64,000 bases of DNA from Stutzerimonas xanthomarina (GCF_003935375.1 NZ_RHQM01000002.1:124001-188000); one strand, 5' to 3'. Numbered from the stretch's first letter, positions 27,303 through 36,735 are shown. Notes: generated by a model from the letters alone, not told the origin. Translations and numbers: made by a program.

Positions 27303-27707
27303 ATGAAAAGCAAAGCCGTACTGAGCCAGACCGAAGTCGCCACCATCCTCGCCGCCGCCCGTGCCGAAGCGCAGGCCAACGGCTGGGCCGTGACCATCGT
27401 CGTCGCCGACGACGGCGGCCATCCGCTGGCGCTGGAGCGTCTGGACGGCTGTGCGCCGATCGCCTCCTACATCGCCACCGAGAAGGCCCGCAGCTCAGCC
27501 CTCGGCCGTCGCGAAACCAAGGGTTACGAAGACATGGTCAACGGCGGACGCAGCGCCTTCCTCTCGGCGCCGGTGGTCTGCTCGCTGGAAGGCGGCGTGC
27601 CGGTAGTGGTTGACGGCCAGGTCATCGGTTCGGTTGGCGTCTCCGGCGTGACCGCCGCGCAGGACGCCCAGATCGCCAAGGCCGGCGTTGCTGCCCTGGC
27701 CAACTGA
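27303..27707 (+). CDS. glcG: GlcG/HbpS-like heme-binding family protein
   Basis: A 134-aa small protein in the standard glc operon position. It matches the GlcG/DUF336 family ([71 protein letters not shown]). Relatives include HbpS, which binds haem; the role of GlcG in glycolate use is not established. ATG 27303 follows an AGGAG site and gives the standard length. Confidence 0.93.
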   Translation: MKSKAVLSQTEVATILAAARAEAQANGWAVTIVVADDGGHPLALERLDGCAPIASYIATEKARSSALGRRETKGYEDMVNGGRSAFLSAPVVCSLEGGVPVVVDGQVIGSVGVSGVTAAQDAQIAKAGVAALAN

Positions 27708-27727
27708 ACAGACAAGGAGAACGACTG

Positions 27728-29908
27728 ATGACCGAGCGTGTAACCCTGGGCCGCCTGCAAGTCGCGGCCAATCTGCAGCGTTTCATCGAAGACGAAGTCC
27801 TGCCGGGCACCGGTATCGAAGCCGCCGCCTTCTGGCAGGGCCTGGACGCCCTGGTCCACGACCTGGCGCCGAAGAACCGTGAGCTGCTCGCCGAACGTGA
27901 CCGTATGCAGGTCGAGCTGGACAGCTGGCACAAGGCCAACCCAGGCCCGATCAAAGACATGGCCGCCTACCGTGCCTTCCTTGAATCCATCGGCTACCTG
28001 CTGCCGGTGCCGGGCGAGGTGAAGATCGAAACCGCCAACGTTGACAGCGAGATCGCCACCCAGGCCGGTCCGCAGCTGGTGGTGCCGATCATGAACGCCC
28101 GCTATGCGCTGAACGCCGCCAACGCCCGCTGGGGCTCGCTGTATGACGCGCTCTACGGCACCGACGCCATCTCCGAAGAGGGCGGGGCGCAGAAGGGGCC
28201 CGGCTACAACGAAGTCCGTGGCGCCAAGGTCATCGCCTATGCCCGCAACGTCCTCGACCAGGCCGCGCCGCTGGCCGAAGGCAGCCATGCCGACGCCACC
28301 GCCTACCGCGTGCAGGACGGCCAGCTGAAGGTCACCTTGGAGGACGGCAGCGTCACCGGCCTCAAGCAGCCAGAGAAGTTCGTCGGTTTCCAGGGTGAAG
28401 CCGTCGAGCCGAAAGCCGTACTGCTGAAGAACAACGGCCTGCACATCGAAATCCAGATCGATCCGAACAGCCCGATCGGCCAGACCGATGCCGCTGGCGT
28501 GAAGGACCTGCTGGTCGAATCCGCGGTTTCCACCATCCTCGATTGCGAAGACTCTGTCGCCGCGGTCGATGCCGACGACAAGGTGCTGGCCTACCGCAAC
28601 TGGCTGGGCATTGCCCAGGGCACCCTCAGCGAGGAAGTGGCCAAGGGCGGCTCGAGCTTCGTCCGCCGCCTGAACCCGGACCGCGAGTACAGCGCGCCTA
28701 ACGGTGGTGAGCTGAAGTTGCACGGCCGCTCACTGCTGTTCATCCGCAACGTCGGTCACCTGATGACCAACCCGGCGATCCTGCTGGAAGACGGCCGCGA
28801 AATCCCGGAAGGCATCATGGACGGCGTGTTCACCAGCCTGATCGCCAAGCATGATCTCAAGCGCAAGGGCAATTCGCGCACCGGCAGCGTCTACATCGTC
28901 AAGCCGAAGATGCACGGGTCGAAGGAAGTCGCTTTCGCCGACGAGCTGTTCGGCCGCGTCGAGGACCTGATCGGCGTGCCGCGCTACACCTTGAAGATGG
29001 GCATCATGGACGAGGAGCGCCGTACCAGCGCCAACCTCAAGGCCTGCATCGCCGCGGCCAAGCACCGCGTGGCCTTCATCAACACCGGCTTCCTCGACCG
29101 TACCGGCGACGAGATGCACACCTGCATGGAAGCCGGCCCGGTGCTGCGCAAGGGTGACATGAAGTCCACACCGTGGATCCAGTCCTACGAGCGCAACAAC
29201 GTGCTGGTCGGTCTGGCATGCGGCCTGCGCGGCAAGGCGCAGATCGGCAAGGGCATGTGGGCCATGCCGGACCTGATGGCAGCCATGCTCGAGCAGAAGA
29301 TCGGCCATCCGAAGTCCGGCGCCAACACCGCCTGGGTGCCGTCGCCGACCGGCGCCACCCTGCACGCGCTGCACTACCACCAGGTGAACGTTCAGGCCGT
29401 GCAGAGCGAGCTGGAGAAGATCGACCTGGCTGCCGAGCGCGATCAGCTGCTCAACGATCTGCTGACCATTCCGGTGGTCGCCGAAGACAAGTGGAACGCC
29501 GAGGAGAAGCAGCAGGAACTGGACAACAACTGCCAGGGCATCCTCGGTTACGTGGTGCGCTGGGTCGAACAGGGCGTCGGTTGCTCCAAGGTGCCGGACA
29601 TCCACAACGTCGGCCTGATGGAAGACCGCGCCACCCTGCGTATCTCCAGCCAGCACATTGCCAACTGGCTGCACCACGGCGTGGTCAGCCGCGAGCAGGT
29701 GCAGGAGACCCTCGAGCGCATGGCCAAGGTGGTCGATCAGCAGAACGCCGGCGATCCGCTCTATCGCGCCATGTCCAGCGACTACACTCAGTCGATCGCC
29801 TTCCAGGCGGCGTCGGACCTGGTGTTCAAGGGCCGCGAGCAGCCGGCGGGCTACACCGAGCCGCTGCTGCACGCGTGGCGCCAGCGCTACAAGGCAGCTA
29901 ACGGCTGA
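27728..29908 (+). CDS. glcB: Malate synthase G, GlcB
   Basis: GlcB condenses glyoxylate (the product of GlcDEF) with acetyl-CoA to malate, feeding glycolate carbon into the TCA cycle. The 726-aa length is that of isoform G, which carries an inserted alpha/beta domain (about 135-265). Conserved blocks include [25 protein letters not shown] with active-site acids, [22 protein letters not shown] and the C-terminal [26 protein letters not shown] with catalytic Asp. A 215-bp gap with a hairpin separates it from the permease gene. Confidence 0.97.
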   Translation: MTERVTLGRLQVAANLQRFIEDEVLPGTGIEAAAFWQGLDALVHDLAPKNRELLAERDRMQVELDSWHKANPGPIKDMAAYRAFLESIGYLLPVPGEVKIETANVDSEIATQAGPQLVVPIMNARYALNAANARWGSLYDALYGTDAISEEGGAQKGPGYNEVRGAKVIAYARNVLDQAAPLAEGSHADATAYRVQDGQLKVTLEDGSVTGLKQPEKFVGFQGEAVEPKAVLLKNNGLHIEIQIDPNSPIGQTDAAGVKDLLVESAVSTILDCEDSVAAVDADDKVLAYRNWLGIAQGTLSEEVAKGGSSFVRRLNPDREYSAPNGGELKLHGRSLLFIRNVGHLMTNPAILLEDGREIPEGIMDGVFTSLIAKHDLKRKGNSRTGSVYIVKPKMHGSKEVAFADELFGRVEDLIGVPRYTLKMGIMDEERRTSANLKACIAAAKHRVAFINTGFLDRTGDEMHTCMEAGPVLRKGDMKSTPWIQSYERNNVLVGLACGLRGKAQIGKGMWAMPDLMAAMLEQKIGHPKSGANTAWVPSPTGATLHALHYHQVNVQAVQSELEKIDLAAERDQLLNDLLTIPVVAEDKWNAEEKQQELDNNCQGILGYVVRWVEQGVGCSKVPDIHNVGLMEDRATLRISSQHIANWLHHGVVSREQVQETLERMAKVVDQQNAGDPLYRAMSSDYTQSIAFQAASDLVFKGREQPAGYTEPLLHAWRQRYKAANG

Positions 29909-29965
29909 TAGGGCCAGGAACCGCGTGCTGCCTGGAGCCAGGCGCACGCGGTGCAGGACAGCAGC

Positions 29966-29993
29966 CCCAGGCGCCAATTGGCGTCCGGGGCTT
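29966..29993 (+). terminator. Hairpin downstream of glcB
   Basis: An 11-bp imperfect stem (CCCCAGGCGCC / GGCGTCCGGGG, two non-Watson-Crick positions) with loop AATT lies 57 bp after the glcB stop. There is no T run, so partial termination or mRNA protection between glcB and the permease gene is the most that can be claimed. Confidence 0.35.
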
Positions 29994-30099
29994 TCGAGCA
30001 TGAGCGGCACGGTTTCGTCCGGGCCGTTGTGAAGCGCACCGCGTGGGGGCGTTTCATGCGAAGCACCGGGCACGCCCGGACACATTAGAAGCGGTTCAC

Positions 30100-30107
30100 A
30101 ACAAAAA
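30100..30107 (+). promoter_or_regulatory. A-rich Hfq/Crc-type motif before permease gene
   Basis: AACAAAAA lies 16 nt before the permease ATG and fits AANAANAA. It covers the place where a Shine-Dalgarno sequence would be (AGGGACC at 30111), so binding by Hfq/Crc would directly block translation. Confidence 0.4.
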
Positions 30108-30123
30108 CACAGGGACCCAACAA

Positions 30124-31827
30124 ATGAGTCAAACACTACTGTCCATCCTGGCCTTCGTGCCGCTGGTGCTGGCGGGTGTGCTGCTGATCGGCTTTCGCTG
30201 GCCGGCCAAGTACGCCATGCCGCTGGTTTTCGTCCTCACTGCGCTGATCGGCCTGCTGGCCTGGGACATGACCCTCAACCGGGTCATCGCTTCCACCTTG
30301 CAGGGCCTGATCCTTACCGCGGCGATCCTCTGGATCATCTTCGGTGCGATTCTGCTGCTCAACACGCTGAAACACTCGGGGGGGATCAGCTCGATTCGGC
30401 GTGGCTTCTCCAACGTCAGTCCTGACCGTCGCGTTCAGGTACTGATCGTCGCCTGGCTGTTCGGCTGCTTCATCGAGGGGGCCTCGGGCTTCGGCACGCC
30501 AGCGGCGGTGGCGGCTCCGCTGATGGTCGCACTGGGCTTCCCGGCACTGGCGGCGGTGGTCATGGGGATGATGGTGCAGTCCACGCCGGTGTCCTTCGGT
30601 GCGGTGGGCACGCCGATCCTTGTCGGTGTCGGTGCCGGCCTGGACAAGACCGGCATCAGCGAGCAGCTGGCGGCGGTGGGCAGTAACTGGGAAGTGTTCT
30701 TCCACCTGATCTTCTCGCACGTCGCGATCATCCATGCGCTGTGCGGAATCCTCATGCCGCTGATCATGGTCAGCATCATGACCCGCTACTTCGGTCGCAA
30801 CAAATCCTGGACCGAAGGTCTGGCTGTCGCGCCGTTCGCGGTGTTCACCGGTCTGGCTTTCGTCATTCCGTACGCGGCGGCCGGTGTGTTCCTCGGTCCG
30901 GAGTTCCCATCAATGATCGGTGCGCTGGTCGGTCTGGCCATCGTTGTACCGGCGGCCAAGGCCGGTTTCCTGCTGCCGAAGGACAGCTGGGATTTCGCCC
31001 CGGCGAGCGAGTGGCCATCCGAGTGGATGGGCAAGATCGAGATGAAGATCGAGGACGTCGCCGGCAAGACGCCGATTTCGGTGCCGATGGCCTGGGCGCC
31101 GTATCTGATCCTCGCAGCACTGCTGGTGGCGTCGCGGGTGTTCCCGGATTTCAAGGCGCTGCTGATGTCGTTCAGCTTCGGCTGGAAGGACATCCTCGGT
31201 GAGACCGGCGTGTCCGGTACGCTGGAGCCGCTGTACCTGCCGGGTGGTATTCTCTGCATCGTGGTGCTGATCACCTTCTTCCTGCATCGGATGAAGGCAG
31301 GTGAGCTGGGCGCGGCGATTTCCGAGTCGAGCAAGACCCTGCTTGGCGCGGGCTTCGTGCTGATCTTCACTATCCCGATGGTGCGGATCCTGATCAACTC
31401 GGGCGTGAACGGCTCTGATCTGGTGTCCATGCCGGTGGCCATGGCGCAGCTGGTGGCCAACAGCGTGGGTAGCGTCTATCCGTTCTTCGCTCCGGCAGTC
31501 GGTGCGCTGGGCGCCTTCATCGCCGGTTCCAACACCGTATCCAACCTGATGCTGTCGCAGTTCCAGTTCAACACCGCGGGGCTGCTCGGCCTGTCCGGTG
31601 CACTGATGGTAGCGCTGCAGTCGGTGGGTGCGGCGGCGGGCAACATGATCGCCATTCACAACGTGGTGGCGGCTTCGGCCACGGTAGGCCTGCTCGGTCG
31701 CGAGGGGATCACCCTGCGCAAGACCATGCTGCCGACCCTGTACTACCTCATCCTGGCCGGCACCATCGGCCTGATTGGGTTCTACGTGATGGGCATCAGC
31801 GATCCGCTGGCGGGTACCGCAGGCTAA
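30124..31827 (+). CDS. Glycolate/L-lactate permease (LldP/GlcA family)
   Basis: A 567-aa inner-membrane carrier with about 12-14 hydrophobic segments and the LctP-family blocks [52 protein letters not shown] and [61 protein letters not shown]. LldP and GlcA transport both L-lactate and glycolate. Lying directly after glcDEFGB and lacking lldD neighbours, this copy most likely imports glycolate (GlcA role). A strong terminator follows. Confidence 0.9.
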   Translation: MSQTLLSILAFVPLVLAGVLLIGFRWPAKYAMPLVFVLTALIGLLAWDMTLNRVIASTLQGLILTAAILWIIFGAILLLNTLKHSGGISSIRRGFSNVSPDRRVQVLIVAWLFGCFIEGASGFGTPAAVAAPLMVALGFPALAAVVMGMMVQSTPVSFGAVGTPILVGVGAGLDKTGISEQLAAVGSNWEVFFHLIFSHVAIIHALCGILMPLIMVSIMTRYFGRNKSWTEGLAVAPFAVFTGLAFVIPYAAAGVFLGPEFPSMIGALVGLAIVVPAAKAGFLLPKDSWDFAPASEWPSEWMGKIEMKIEDVAGKTPISVPMAWAPYLILAALLVASRVFPDFKALLMSFSFGWKDILGETGVSGTLEPLYLPGGILCIVVLITFFLHRMKAGELGAAISESSKTLLGAGFVLIFTIPMVRILINSGVNGSDLVSMPVAMAQLVANSVGSVYPFFAPAVGALGAFIAGSNTVSNLMLSQFQFNTAGLLGLSGALMVALQSVGAAAGNMIAIHNVVAASATVGLLGREGITLRKTMLPTLYYLILAGTIGLIGFYVMGISDPLAGTAG

Positions 31828-31843
31828 GCCTGGCGGTATCGCG

Positions 31844-31872
31844 ACGGGCGGCTCAGGCCGCCCGTTTTCATT
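31844..31872 (+). terminator. Intrinsic terminator of the glycolate locus
   Basis: A perfect 9-bp GC-rich stem (ACGGGCGGC / GCCGCCCGT) with loop TCAG is followed at once by TTTCATTT. It starts 16 bp after the permease stop and is the clearest terminator in the first half of the window. Confidence 0.8.
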
Positions 31873-31879
31873 TGTGGGA

Positions 31880-31907
31880 TTGGTGCGGCGCGCTGTTCTG
31901 GTATAGC
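31880..31907 (+). promoter_or_regulatory. Candidate promoter of rubA
   Basis: TTGGTG at 31880-31885 and TATAGC at 31902-31907 are separated by 16 bp and lie 35 bp before the rubA ATG, directly after the upstream terminator. This is a plausible sigma-70 type promoter. Confidence 0.4.
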
Positions 31908-31941
31908 GTGCGTCGCAGTCGAAAGAGCATCGAGGTTACCC

Positions 31942-32109
31942 ATGAAGAAATGGCAATGTGTGGTGTGCGGCTACATCTATGACGAAGCGCTGGGCGTACC
32001 GGAAGAAGGCATCGCGCCCGGGACTGCCTGGGAAGACGTGCCGGAAGACTGGGTTTGCCCGGACTGCGGTGTCGGCAAGATGGACTTCGAAATGATCGCC
32101 ATCGGCTGA
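31942..32109 (+). CDS. rubA: Rubredoxin RubA
   Basis: A 55-aa electron carrier beginning [18 protein letters not shown]. The single iron is held by Cys6, Cys9, Cys39 and Cys42 (CVVCG and CPDCG), with the usual aromatic core Trp4, Tyr11, Tyr13, Trp30 and Trp37. The gene is only 168 bp long. It precedes the NADH-rubredoxin reductase gene by 36 bp; together they form the electron chain used by alkane hydroxylases and for peroxide or oxygen detoxification. No alkane hydroxylase is in the window. Confidence 0.97.
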   Translation: MKKWQCVVCGYIYDEALGVPEEGIAPGTAWEDVPEDWVCPDCGVGKMDFEMIAIG

Positions 32110-32145
32110 AAACCGTATCGCCAACCACCCATACGAGGACATGAC

Positions 32146-33330
32146 GTGAGCGCACCTGTAGTCATCATCGGTACCGGCCTGGCCGGCTACAACCTGGCCC
32201 GTGAATTCCGCAAGCTGGACACGCAGACGCCGCTGTTGCTGATTACCGCCGATGACGGGCGCTCCTACTCCAAACCGCTGCTGTCCACCGGTTTCGCCGC
32301 CAACAAGAACGCCGAAAGCCTGGGCATGGCCACCGCCGGTGCCATGGCTGAGCAGCTGAATGCCGAGATTCGCATCCATACCCGCGTCACCCGCCTCGAT
32401 CCGGCGAATCGGCGCGTGTGGATCGGCAATGAACCGGTCTCATATCGCGATCTGGTACTGGCCTGGGGCGCGCAGACGATCCAGGTGCCGGTCGCAGGCG
32501 ATGCCGCCGACGCGGTATTCCCGATCAACGACCTGCACGATTACGGCCGCTTCCGCGCCGCCGTCGCCGGCAAGCGCCGCGTGCTGATCCTCGGTGCCGG
32601 GCTGATCGGCTGCGAGTTCGCCAACGACCTGCTGCTTGGCGGCCATGAGGTCGATCTGGTCGCGCCGAGCGAGCAGGTCATGCCCGGCCTGCTGCCGCTG
32701 CAGGCGGCCCAGGCGGTAAGGCGTGGCTTGGAGGGCATCGGCGCGCGCTTCCACCTGGGCGCAACGCTGCAGCGCCTCGAACGCAGTGACGACGGCCTGC
32801 AGGCGCAGCTTTCCGATGGCAATCGGCTGGCCTGCGATCTGGTGGTCAGCGCCGTCGGCCTGCGCCCGCGCACCGAGCTGGCTGCCGAGGCGGGGCTTGA
32901 GGTCAAGCGCGGCATCGTCGTTGATCGCCTGCTGCAGACCTCGGCGGCCCACGTCTACGCCCTCGGCGATTGCGCGGAAGTGGAGGGGTTGAACCTGCTC
33001 TACGTCATGCCGCTGATGGCCGGTGCGCGGGCCCTGGCTAAAACGCTGTTTGGCAATCCTACCTTTGTCAGTTATGGCCCCATGCCGGTCACCGTAAAGA
33101 CCCCGGCATGCCCGGTGGTGGTCTCACTGCCCGCTGCCGGTAGCGTAGGCAAGTGGACCGTCGAGGCCCAGGGGAATGATGTGAAAGCGCTCTATCTCGG
33201 TGCCTCCGGGCAGCTGCTCGGCTACGCCCTGACCGGCGCGGCGGTGCAGGAGCGGCTGGGGCTGAACAAGCAGCTGCCGCCGGTGCTGGCGGAACTACCG
33301 CAAATTCTGTCGCTAAAGTCCCCCGGCTGA
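32146..33330 (+). CDS. rubB: Rubredoxin-NAD(+) reductase
   Basis: A 394-aa FAD/NAD(P)H oxidoreductase that reduces rubredoxin with NADH. The FAD Rossmann motif is [20 protein letters not shown] (residues 4-23), the NAD motif is [22 protein letters not shown] near residue 145, and the second FAD motif is [29 protein letters not shown] near residue 270. The start is GTG at 32146. In Pseudomonas this pair is chromosomal and linked to the HU gene, as here. Confidence 0.94.
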   Translation: MSAPVVIIGTGLAGYNLAREFRKLDTQTPLLLITADDGRSYSKPLLSTGFAANKNAESLGMATAGAMAEQLNAEIRIHTRVTRLDPANRRVWIGNEPVSYRDLVLAWGAQTIQVPVAGDAADAVFPINDLHDYGRFRAAVAGKRRVLILGAGLIGCEFANDLLLGGHEVDLVAPSEQVMPGLLPLQAAQAVRRGLEGIGARFHLGATLQRLERSDDGLQAQLSDGNRLACDLVVSAVGLRPRTELAAEAGLEVKRGIVVDRLLQTSAAHVYALGDCAEVEGLNLLYVMPLMAGARALAKTLFGNPTFVSYGPMPVTVKTPACPVVVSLPAAGSVGKWTVEAQGNDVKALYLGASGQLLGYALTGAAVQERLGLNKQLPPVLAELPQILSLKSPG

Positions 33331-33426
33331 GCTGGCGAGCCGCCTACAGGGACTGGCGCAGGTGCTAGCGCCGTGCCATTCTCCATGGGTCTGCCCCAGC
33401 CTAGAGCTGTTGCAGCGCCTTTAGCG

Positions 33427-33442
33427 CTGTTCTTGTGAACAG
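33427..33442. promoter_or_regulatory. LexA-box-like palindrome upstream of hupA
   Basis: CTGTTCTTGTGAACAG is a perfect 6-bp inverted repeat with a 4-nt centre and matches the LexA core CTGT-N8-ACAG. Its centre is less AT-rich than strong SOS boxes, so a chance or unrelated operator is possible. It ends 37 bp before the HU start codon. Confidence 0.35.
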
Positions 33443-33451
33443 TACGGACAC

Positions 33452-33462
33452 AACAACAAAAA
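33452..33462 (+). promoter_or_regulatory. A-rich Hfq/Crc-type motif in hupA leader
   Basis: AACAACAAAAA contains two overlapping matches to AANAANAA (33452-33459 and 33455-33462) and ends 17 nt before the HU start codon, within reach of the ribosome-binding region. Confidence 0.4.
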
Positions 33463-33479
33463 CGTCTCAGAGGCTCCCA

Positions 33480-33752
33480 ATGCGTAAACCGGAACTCGCC
33501 GCAGCCATTGCCGAGAAGGCCGATCTGTCCAAGGACCAGGCCAATCGCGTACTCAACGCCGTGCTGGATGAAATCACCAACGCGCTGAACCGCAAGGACA
33601 GCGTGACCCTGGTTGGTTTCGGCACCTTCGTTCAGCGCCACCGTGGTGCCCGCACCGGGAAAAACCCGCAAACCGGGCAACCGGTAACCATCAAGGCCAG
33701 CAATACCGTCGCGTTCAAACCGGGCAAGATGCTCAAAGACGCCGTCAACTGA
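33480..33752 (+). CDS. hupA: Nucleoid-associated protein HU (HupA-type)
   Basis: HU bends and compacts DNA as a dimer. The 90-aa protein has the family signature GFGTFVQRHRGARTGKNPQTGQPVTIKASNTVAFKPGKMLKDAVN, with the DNA-binding arm at about 52-75. The N terminus MRKPELAAAIAEKADLSKDQANRVLNAVLDEI is helical. ATG 33480 follows an A-rich leader. In other pseudomonads the HU paralogue beside rubA-rubB is named hupA; the choice among paralogues rests on that synteny. Confidence 0.9.
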   Translation: MRKPELAAAIAEKADLSKDQANRVLNAVLDEITNALNRKDSVTLVGFGTFVQRHRGARTGKNPQTGQPVTIKASNTVAFKPGKMLKDAVN

Positions 33753-33762
33753 CGCTGCGCCG

Positions 33763-33786
33763 ACCCGGAGCCGATCGGCTCCGGGT
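33763..33786 (+). terminator. Hairpin after hupA
   Basis: A perfect 10-bp stem (ACCCGGAGCC / GGCTCCGGGT) with loop GATC begins 11 bp after the hupA stop. It lacks a T run but its strength and position suit a transcript end. Confidence 0.5.
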
Positions 33787-33891
33787 AAACCTGACCAGTC
33801 GGTCCGCCCCAGACCCATTCGTACCCGACCTTCCCCCCGCCGACCAAGCCACTACAATGCGGCCTTTTCCCATACCGGTCGGTACCTCAAC

Positions 33892-34266
33892 ATGAAATTC
33901 CGCTTTCTGCTTTGGATGCTTGGCCGCCTGATGGCCAAGGCCAGCCGCACCAATCCCGAGTTCCAGCAGCAGCTGGGCGATAAGGACCTGAGCTTCCAGC
34001 TGCACACTCTGGACGGCAAGGTCGCCCGGCATTTCGTGGTGAAGAACCAGCGCGTCACCAGCAAGCGCGGCCCGGCGAGCGAGCCGGCTTTCTCCCTGGG
34101 GTTCAAGGATGCCGCCTATGGCTTCGCCACCATGACGGCGAAGAACAAGCAGCTGGCGTTCATGCAGGGAATTCAGAACAAGGACATCCAGATCCAGGGC
34201 AATCCGGCGCTGGTGATGTGGTTTCAGGGATTGATGAAGTATCTGAAGCCTCGTAAGAAGAAGTAG
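33892..34266 (+). CDS. SCP2-like sterol/lipid-carrier domain protein
   Basis: A 124-aa protein with no signal peptide. The core (KDLSFQLHTLDGKVARHFVVKNQRVTSKRGPASEPAFSLGFKDAAYGFATMTAKNK, then GIQNKDIQIQGNPALVMWFQGLMKYL) follows the SCP2 fold pattern, in which a hydrophobic tunnel binds lipids. Databases have sometimes called homologues 'helicase', but no helicase motif is present. It ends in a Lys-rich tail (PRKKK). The function in bacteria is unknown. Confidence 0.7.
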   Translation: MKFRFLLWMLGRLMAKASRTNPEFQQQLGDKDLSFQLHTLDGKVARHFVVKNQRVTSKRGPASEPAFSLGFKDAAYGFATMTAKNKQLAFMQGIQNKDIQIQGNPALVMWFQGLMKYLKPRKKK

Positions 34267-34350
34267 TTTCGCCTGTGCCCGCGATTCGGCGCGCTCATTC
34301 TGGATGTCCTGGCACCTGGCTCGTCAGACCCAAACCTGCACGCCACCTGT

Positions 34351-34383
34351 GGTGGAAAACGCTGTGCGGTTTCCACCCTACGG
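34351..34383. repeat. Short palindromic intergenic element (REP-like)
   Basis: GGTGGAAA (34351-34358) and TTTCCACC (34370-34377) form a perfect 8-bp inverted repeat around ACGCTGTGCGG, followed by CTACGG. It sits between convergent genes. From memory, similar 'gtaggGTGGAAAacgc...gcgTTTTCCACC' units are dispersed in stutzeri-group genomes; only one copy was seen in this window. Confidence 0.45.
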
Positions 34384-34411
34384 CCCTTCTGGTGCCAAAT
34401 CCCTCACGTCC

Positions 34412-35314
34412 CTACGCCCCCTCCCGCCAATCCCTCGCTTCCTCCTTCAACCAGTCCCGAAACGCCACCAGCCCCGCCGACTCCACCTTGCGCTCCGGAA
34501 TCATCAGGTAGTACGCCCGCGTCTCGCTGCGATAGGCGTGCGGATGCGCCAGCACCAGCCGTCCCTCGGCCAGTTCCCGCTGGATCAGGAACGGCGGGAT
34601 CAGCGCCACCCCCATGCCATGCTCGGCCGCCTGCGCCAGCATGGAGAACAGCTCCAGCCGCGGTCCGGTCATGTCGCGGGCGACTTTCAACCCCAACGAA
34701 TCGAACCACTGGCGCCAGGCATAGGGTCGGGTGGTCTGCTGCAGCAGCGGCAGTTCGGCCAGGACCTGGGTCGTGAACGGCTGACCGTCGCGCAGCAGGG
34801 CCGGACTGCAGACTGGCTGCAGGTCCTCCGGCATCAGGTAGTGCGCCTCGGTACCGGACCAGTCGGCGTCGCCGAAGTAGATGGCGGCATCGAACTCGGT
34901 ATCGGCAAAGAGAAACGGCCGGGTGCGGTTGGTCAGGTTCACCGTGATCTCCGGATGCAGCGCCTGGAAATGCCTGAGGCGCGGCACCAGCCATTGGGTG
35001 CCGAAGGTCGGAACCACGGCCAGCTCAAGGCTCATCGCGCCCTGCTGGCCCATCACCGACAGCGTGTCGCGTTCCACCGCGTCCAGCTGCGCGGCGATGC
35101 GGCGGGCGTAGGACTGGCCGGCGGCGGTCAGCTTCACGCCGCGTCGCGAACGGCGGAACAGCGCCAGGCCGAGGAATTCCTCCAGCCCGCCGATCTGCCG
35201 GCAGATGGCGCTCTGGGTCAGTGCCAGCTCGTCGGCCGCGCGGGTGAAGCTCTCGTGGCGGGCAGCGGCCTCGAAGGCGATCAGCGCGGCGGTGCTGGGA
35301 ATCTTGCGGCGCAT
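34412..35314 (-). CDS. gcdR: LysR-family regulator of glutaryl-CoA dehydrogenase, GcdR
   Basis: A 300-aa LysR-type regulator: N-terminal winged HTH (STAALIAFEAAARHESFTRAADELALTQSAICRQIGGLEEFLGLALFRRSRRGVKLTAAG, residues 7-66) and a substrate-binding domain (about 90-295). It is divergent from gcdH, the standard gcdR-gcdH arrangement in Pseudomonas, and likely activates it in response to glutarate. The shared 174-bp spacer holds two inverted repeats. Confidence 0.88.
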   Translation of the reverse strand: MRRKIPSTAALIAFEAAARHESFTRAADELALTQSAICRQIGGLEEFLGLALFRRSRRGVKLTAAGQSYARRIAAQLDAVERDTLSVMGQQGAMSLELAVVPTFGTQWLVPRLRHFQALHPEITVNLTNRTRPFLFADTEFDAAIYFGDADWSGTEAHYLMPEDLQPVCSPALLRDGQPFTTQVLAELPLLQQTTRPYAWRQWFDSLGLKVARDMTGPRLELFSMLAQAAEHGMGVALIPPFLIQRELAEGRLVLAHPHAYRSETRAYYLMIPERKVESAGLVAFRDWLKEEARDWREGA

Positions 35315-35329
35315 TATGCAAAGACCTCA

Positions 35330-35366
35330 CGGGATAAGCCTGACAATGGCCAATGAGCTTATCCCG
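35330..35366. promoter_or_regulatory. Perfect 10-bp inverted repeat in the gcdR-gcdH spacer
   Basis: CGGGATAAGC (35330-35339) and GCTTATCCCG (35357-35366) are perfectly inverted around a 17-nt spacer. The left arm is 15 bp upstream of the gcdR start. It is a candidate GcdR site giving autoregulation, or a hairpin in the gcdR leader. Confidence 0.5.
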
Positions 35367-35378
35367 GAGTGAGCGAAA

Positions 35379-35394
35379 CGCACAGTTTGGTGCG
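35379..35394. promoter_or_regulatory. Second inverted repeat in the gcdR-gcdH spacer
   Basis: CGCAC (35379-35383) and GTGCG (35390-35394) are inverted around AGTTTG, inside the longer near-symmetric GAAACGCACAGTTTGGTGCG context. This size suits a LysR-type site close to the gcdH promoter. Confidence 0.35.
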
Positions 35395-35464
35395 AAATCC
35401 TCGTTTGCGACGCACCCTTGCGGCGCCTAGGATCAGCTCATCCCGCCCCGCGCCCGCGGTGCCG

Positions 35465-35480
35465 AAGACAACAAGAGGAG
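35465..35480 (+). promoter_or_regulatory. A-rich motif merged with the gcdH ribosome site
   Basis: AAGACAACAAGAGGAG joins an ACAACAAGAGG string directly to the Shine-Dalgarno GAGGAG, 8 nt before the gcdH ATG. The same ACAACAAGAGG layout is known from the Crc/Hfq-repressed amiE leader of P. aeruginosa. It is one base short of a perfect AANAANAA. Confidence 0.4.
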
Positions 35481-35488
35481 CCTCCCGA

Positions 35489-36670
35489 ATGGCCGGCAAA
35501 GCAAGCTTCAACTGGATCGACCCGCTGCTGCTCGACCAGCAGCTGACCGAGGAAGAGCGCATGGTGCAGGCCAGCGCCGCGCAGTTCGCCGCCGACAAGC
35601 TGGCGCCGCGCGTGCTGGAAGCCTTCCGCCATGAGCGCACCGATCCGGCGATCTTTCGCGAGATGGGCGAGACCGGCCTGCTCGGCGCGACCATTCCCGA
35701 AGCCTACGGCGGCAGCGGGCTGAACTACGTGTGCTACGGCCTGATCGCCCGCGAGGTCGAGCGCATCGATTCGGGCTACCGCTCGATGATGAGCGTGCAG
35801 TCCTCGCTGGTGATGGTGCCGATCTTCGAGTTCGGCAACGAGGCGACCAGGCAGAAGTACCTGCCCAAGCTGGCCAGCGGCGAATACATCGGCTGCTTCG
35901 GCCTCACCGAGCCGAACCACGGCTCCGACCCTGGCTCGATGGTCACCCGGGCGAAAAAGGTCGACGGCGGCTATCGCCTGTCCGGCAGCAAGATGTGGAT
36001 CACCAACAGCCCGATCGCCGATGTCTTCGTGGTCTGGGCCAAGGATGACGCCGGCGAGATTCGCGGCTTCGTGCTGGAAAAGGGCTGGGAAGGGTTGTCC
36101 GCCCCGACGATTCACGGAAAAGTCGGCCTGCGCGCCTCGATCACCGGCGAGATCGTCATGGACAACGTGTTCTGCCCGGAAGAGAACGCCTTCCCCGACG
36201 TGCGCGGGCTGAAGGGCCCGTTCACCTGCCTGAACAGTGCCCGCTACGGCATCAGCTGGGGCGCGCTGGGCGCCGCCGAGTTCTGCTGGCACACCGCGCG
36301 CCAGTATGTGCTCGACCGCCAGCAGTTCGGCCGGCCGCTGGCGGCCAACCAGCTGATCCAGAAGAAGCTGGCCGACATGCAGACCGAGATCAGCCTGGCC
36401 CTGCAGGGTTGCCTGCGCCTCGGCCGCATGAAGGACGAGGGCACCGCCGCGGTGGAAATCACCTCGATCATGAAGCGCAACAGCTGCGGCAAGGCGCTCG
36501 ACGTGGCGCGCATGGCGCGCGACATGATGGGCGGCAATGGCATCAGCGACGAGTTCGGCGTGGCCCGGCACCTGGTCAACCTGGAGGTGGTGAACACCTA
36601 CGAGGGCACCCACGATGTGCATGCACTGATCCTCGGCCGCGCGCAGACAGGCATTCAGGCGTTCTTCTGA
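35489..36670 (+). CDS. gcdH: Glutaryl-CoA dehydrogenase GcdH
   Basis: GcdH oxidatively decarboxylates glutaryl-CoA to crotonyl-CoA, in lysine and glutarate catabolism. The 393-aa acyl-CoA dehydrogenase has [52 protein letters not shown] in the FAD/substrate domain, and the catalytic glutamate in [18 protein letters not shown] near the C terminus. The arginine that contacts the glutaryl carboxylate is probably in [14 protein letters not shown] 35489 follows GAGGAG. gcdG follows, separated by a small hairpin element. Confidence 0.95.
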   Translation: MAGKASFNWIDPLLLDQQLTEEERMVQASAAQFAADKLAPRVLEAFRHERTDPAIFREMGETGLLGATIPEAYGGSGLNYVCYGLIAREVERIDSGYRSMMSVQSSLVMVPIFEFGNEATRQKYLPKLASGEYIGCFGLTEPNHGSDPGSMVTRAKKVDGGYRLSGSKMWITNSPIADVFVVWAKDDAGEIRGFVLEKGWEGLSAPTIHGKVGLRASITGEIVMDNVFCPEENAFPDVRGLKGPFTCLNSARYGISWGALGAAEFCWHTARQYVLDRQQFGRPLAANQLIQKKLADMQTEISLALQGCLRLGRMKDEGTAAVEITSIMKRNSCGKALDVARMARDMMGGNGISDEFGVARHLVNLEVVNTYEGTHDVHALILGRAQTGIQAFF

Positions 36671-36675
36671 AACTA

Positions 36676-36701
36676 CACCCCTCTCCCAAAAGGAGAGGGT
36701 G
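36676..36701. repeat. Small palindrome between gcdH and gcdG
   Basis: CACCCCTCTCC and GGAGAGGGTG pair around CAAAA with one bulged base, starting 6 bp after the gcdH stop. The CCCTCTCCCAAAAGGAGAGGG type is a common dispersed hairpin in proteobacterial intergenic DNA. It may adjust relative expression of the two genes; no T run follows. Confidence 0.45.
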
Positions 36702-36735
36702 CTTGCTCCGTCCAATAGTCTTCGAGGTTTCGTCC

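Noticed and set aside
25394..27397. 667-codon frame antisense to glcE-glcF
   Set aside because: Composition is that of an antisense artefact (runs of QHLHLR-type residues), and it spans two well-supported genes.
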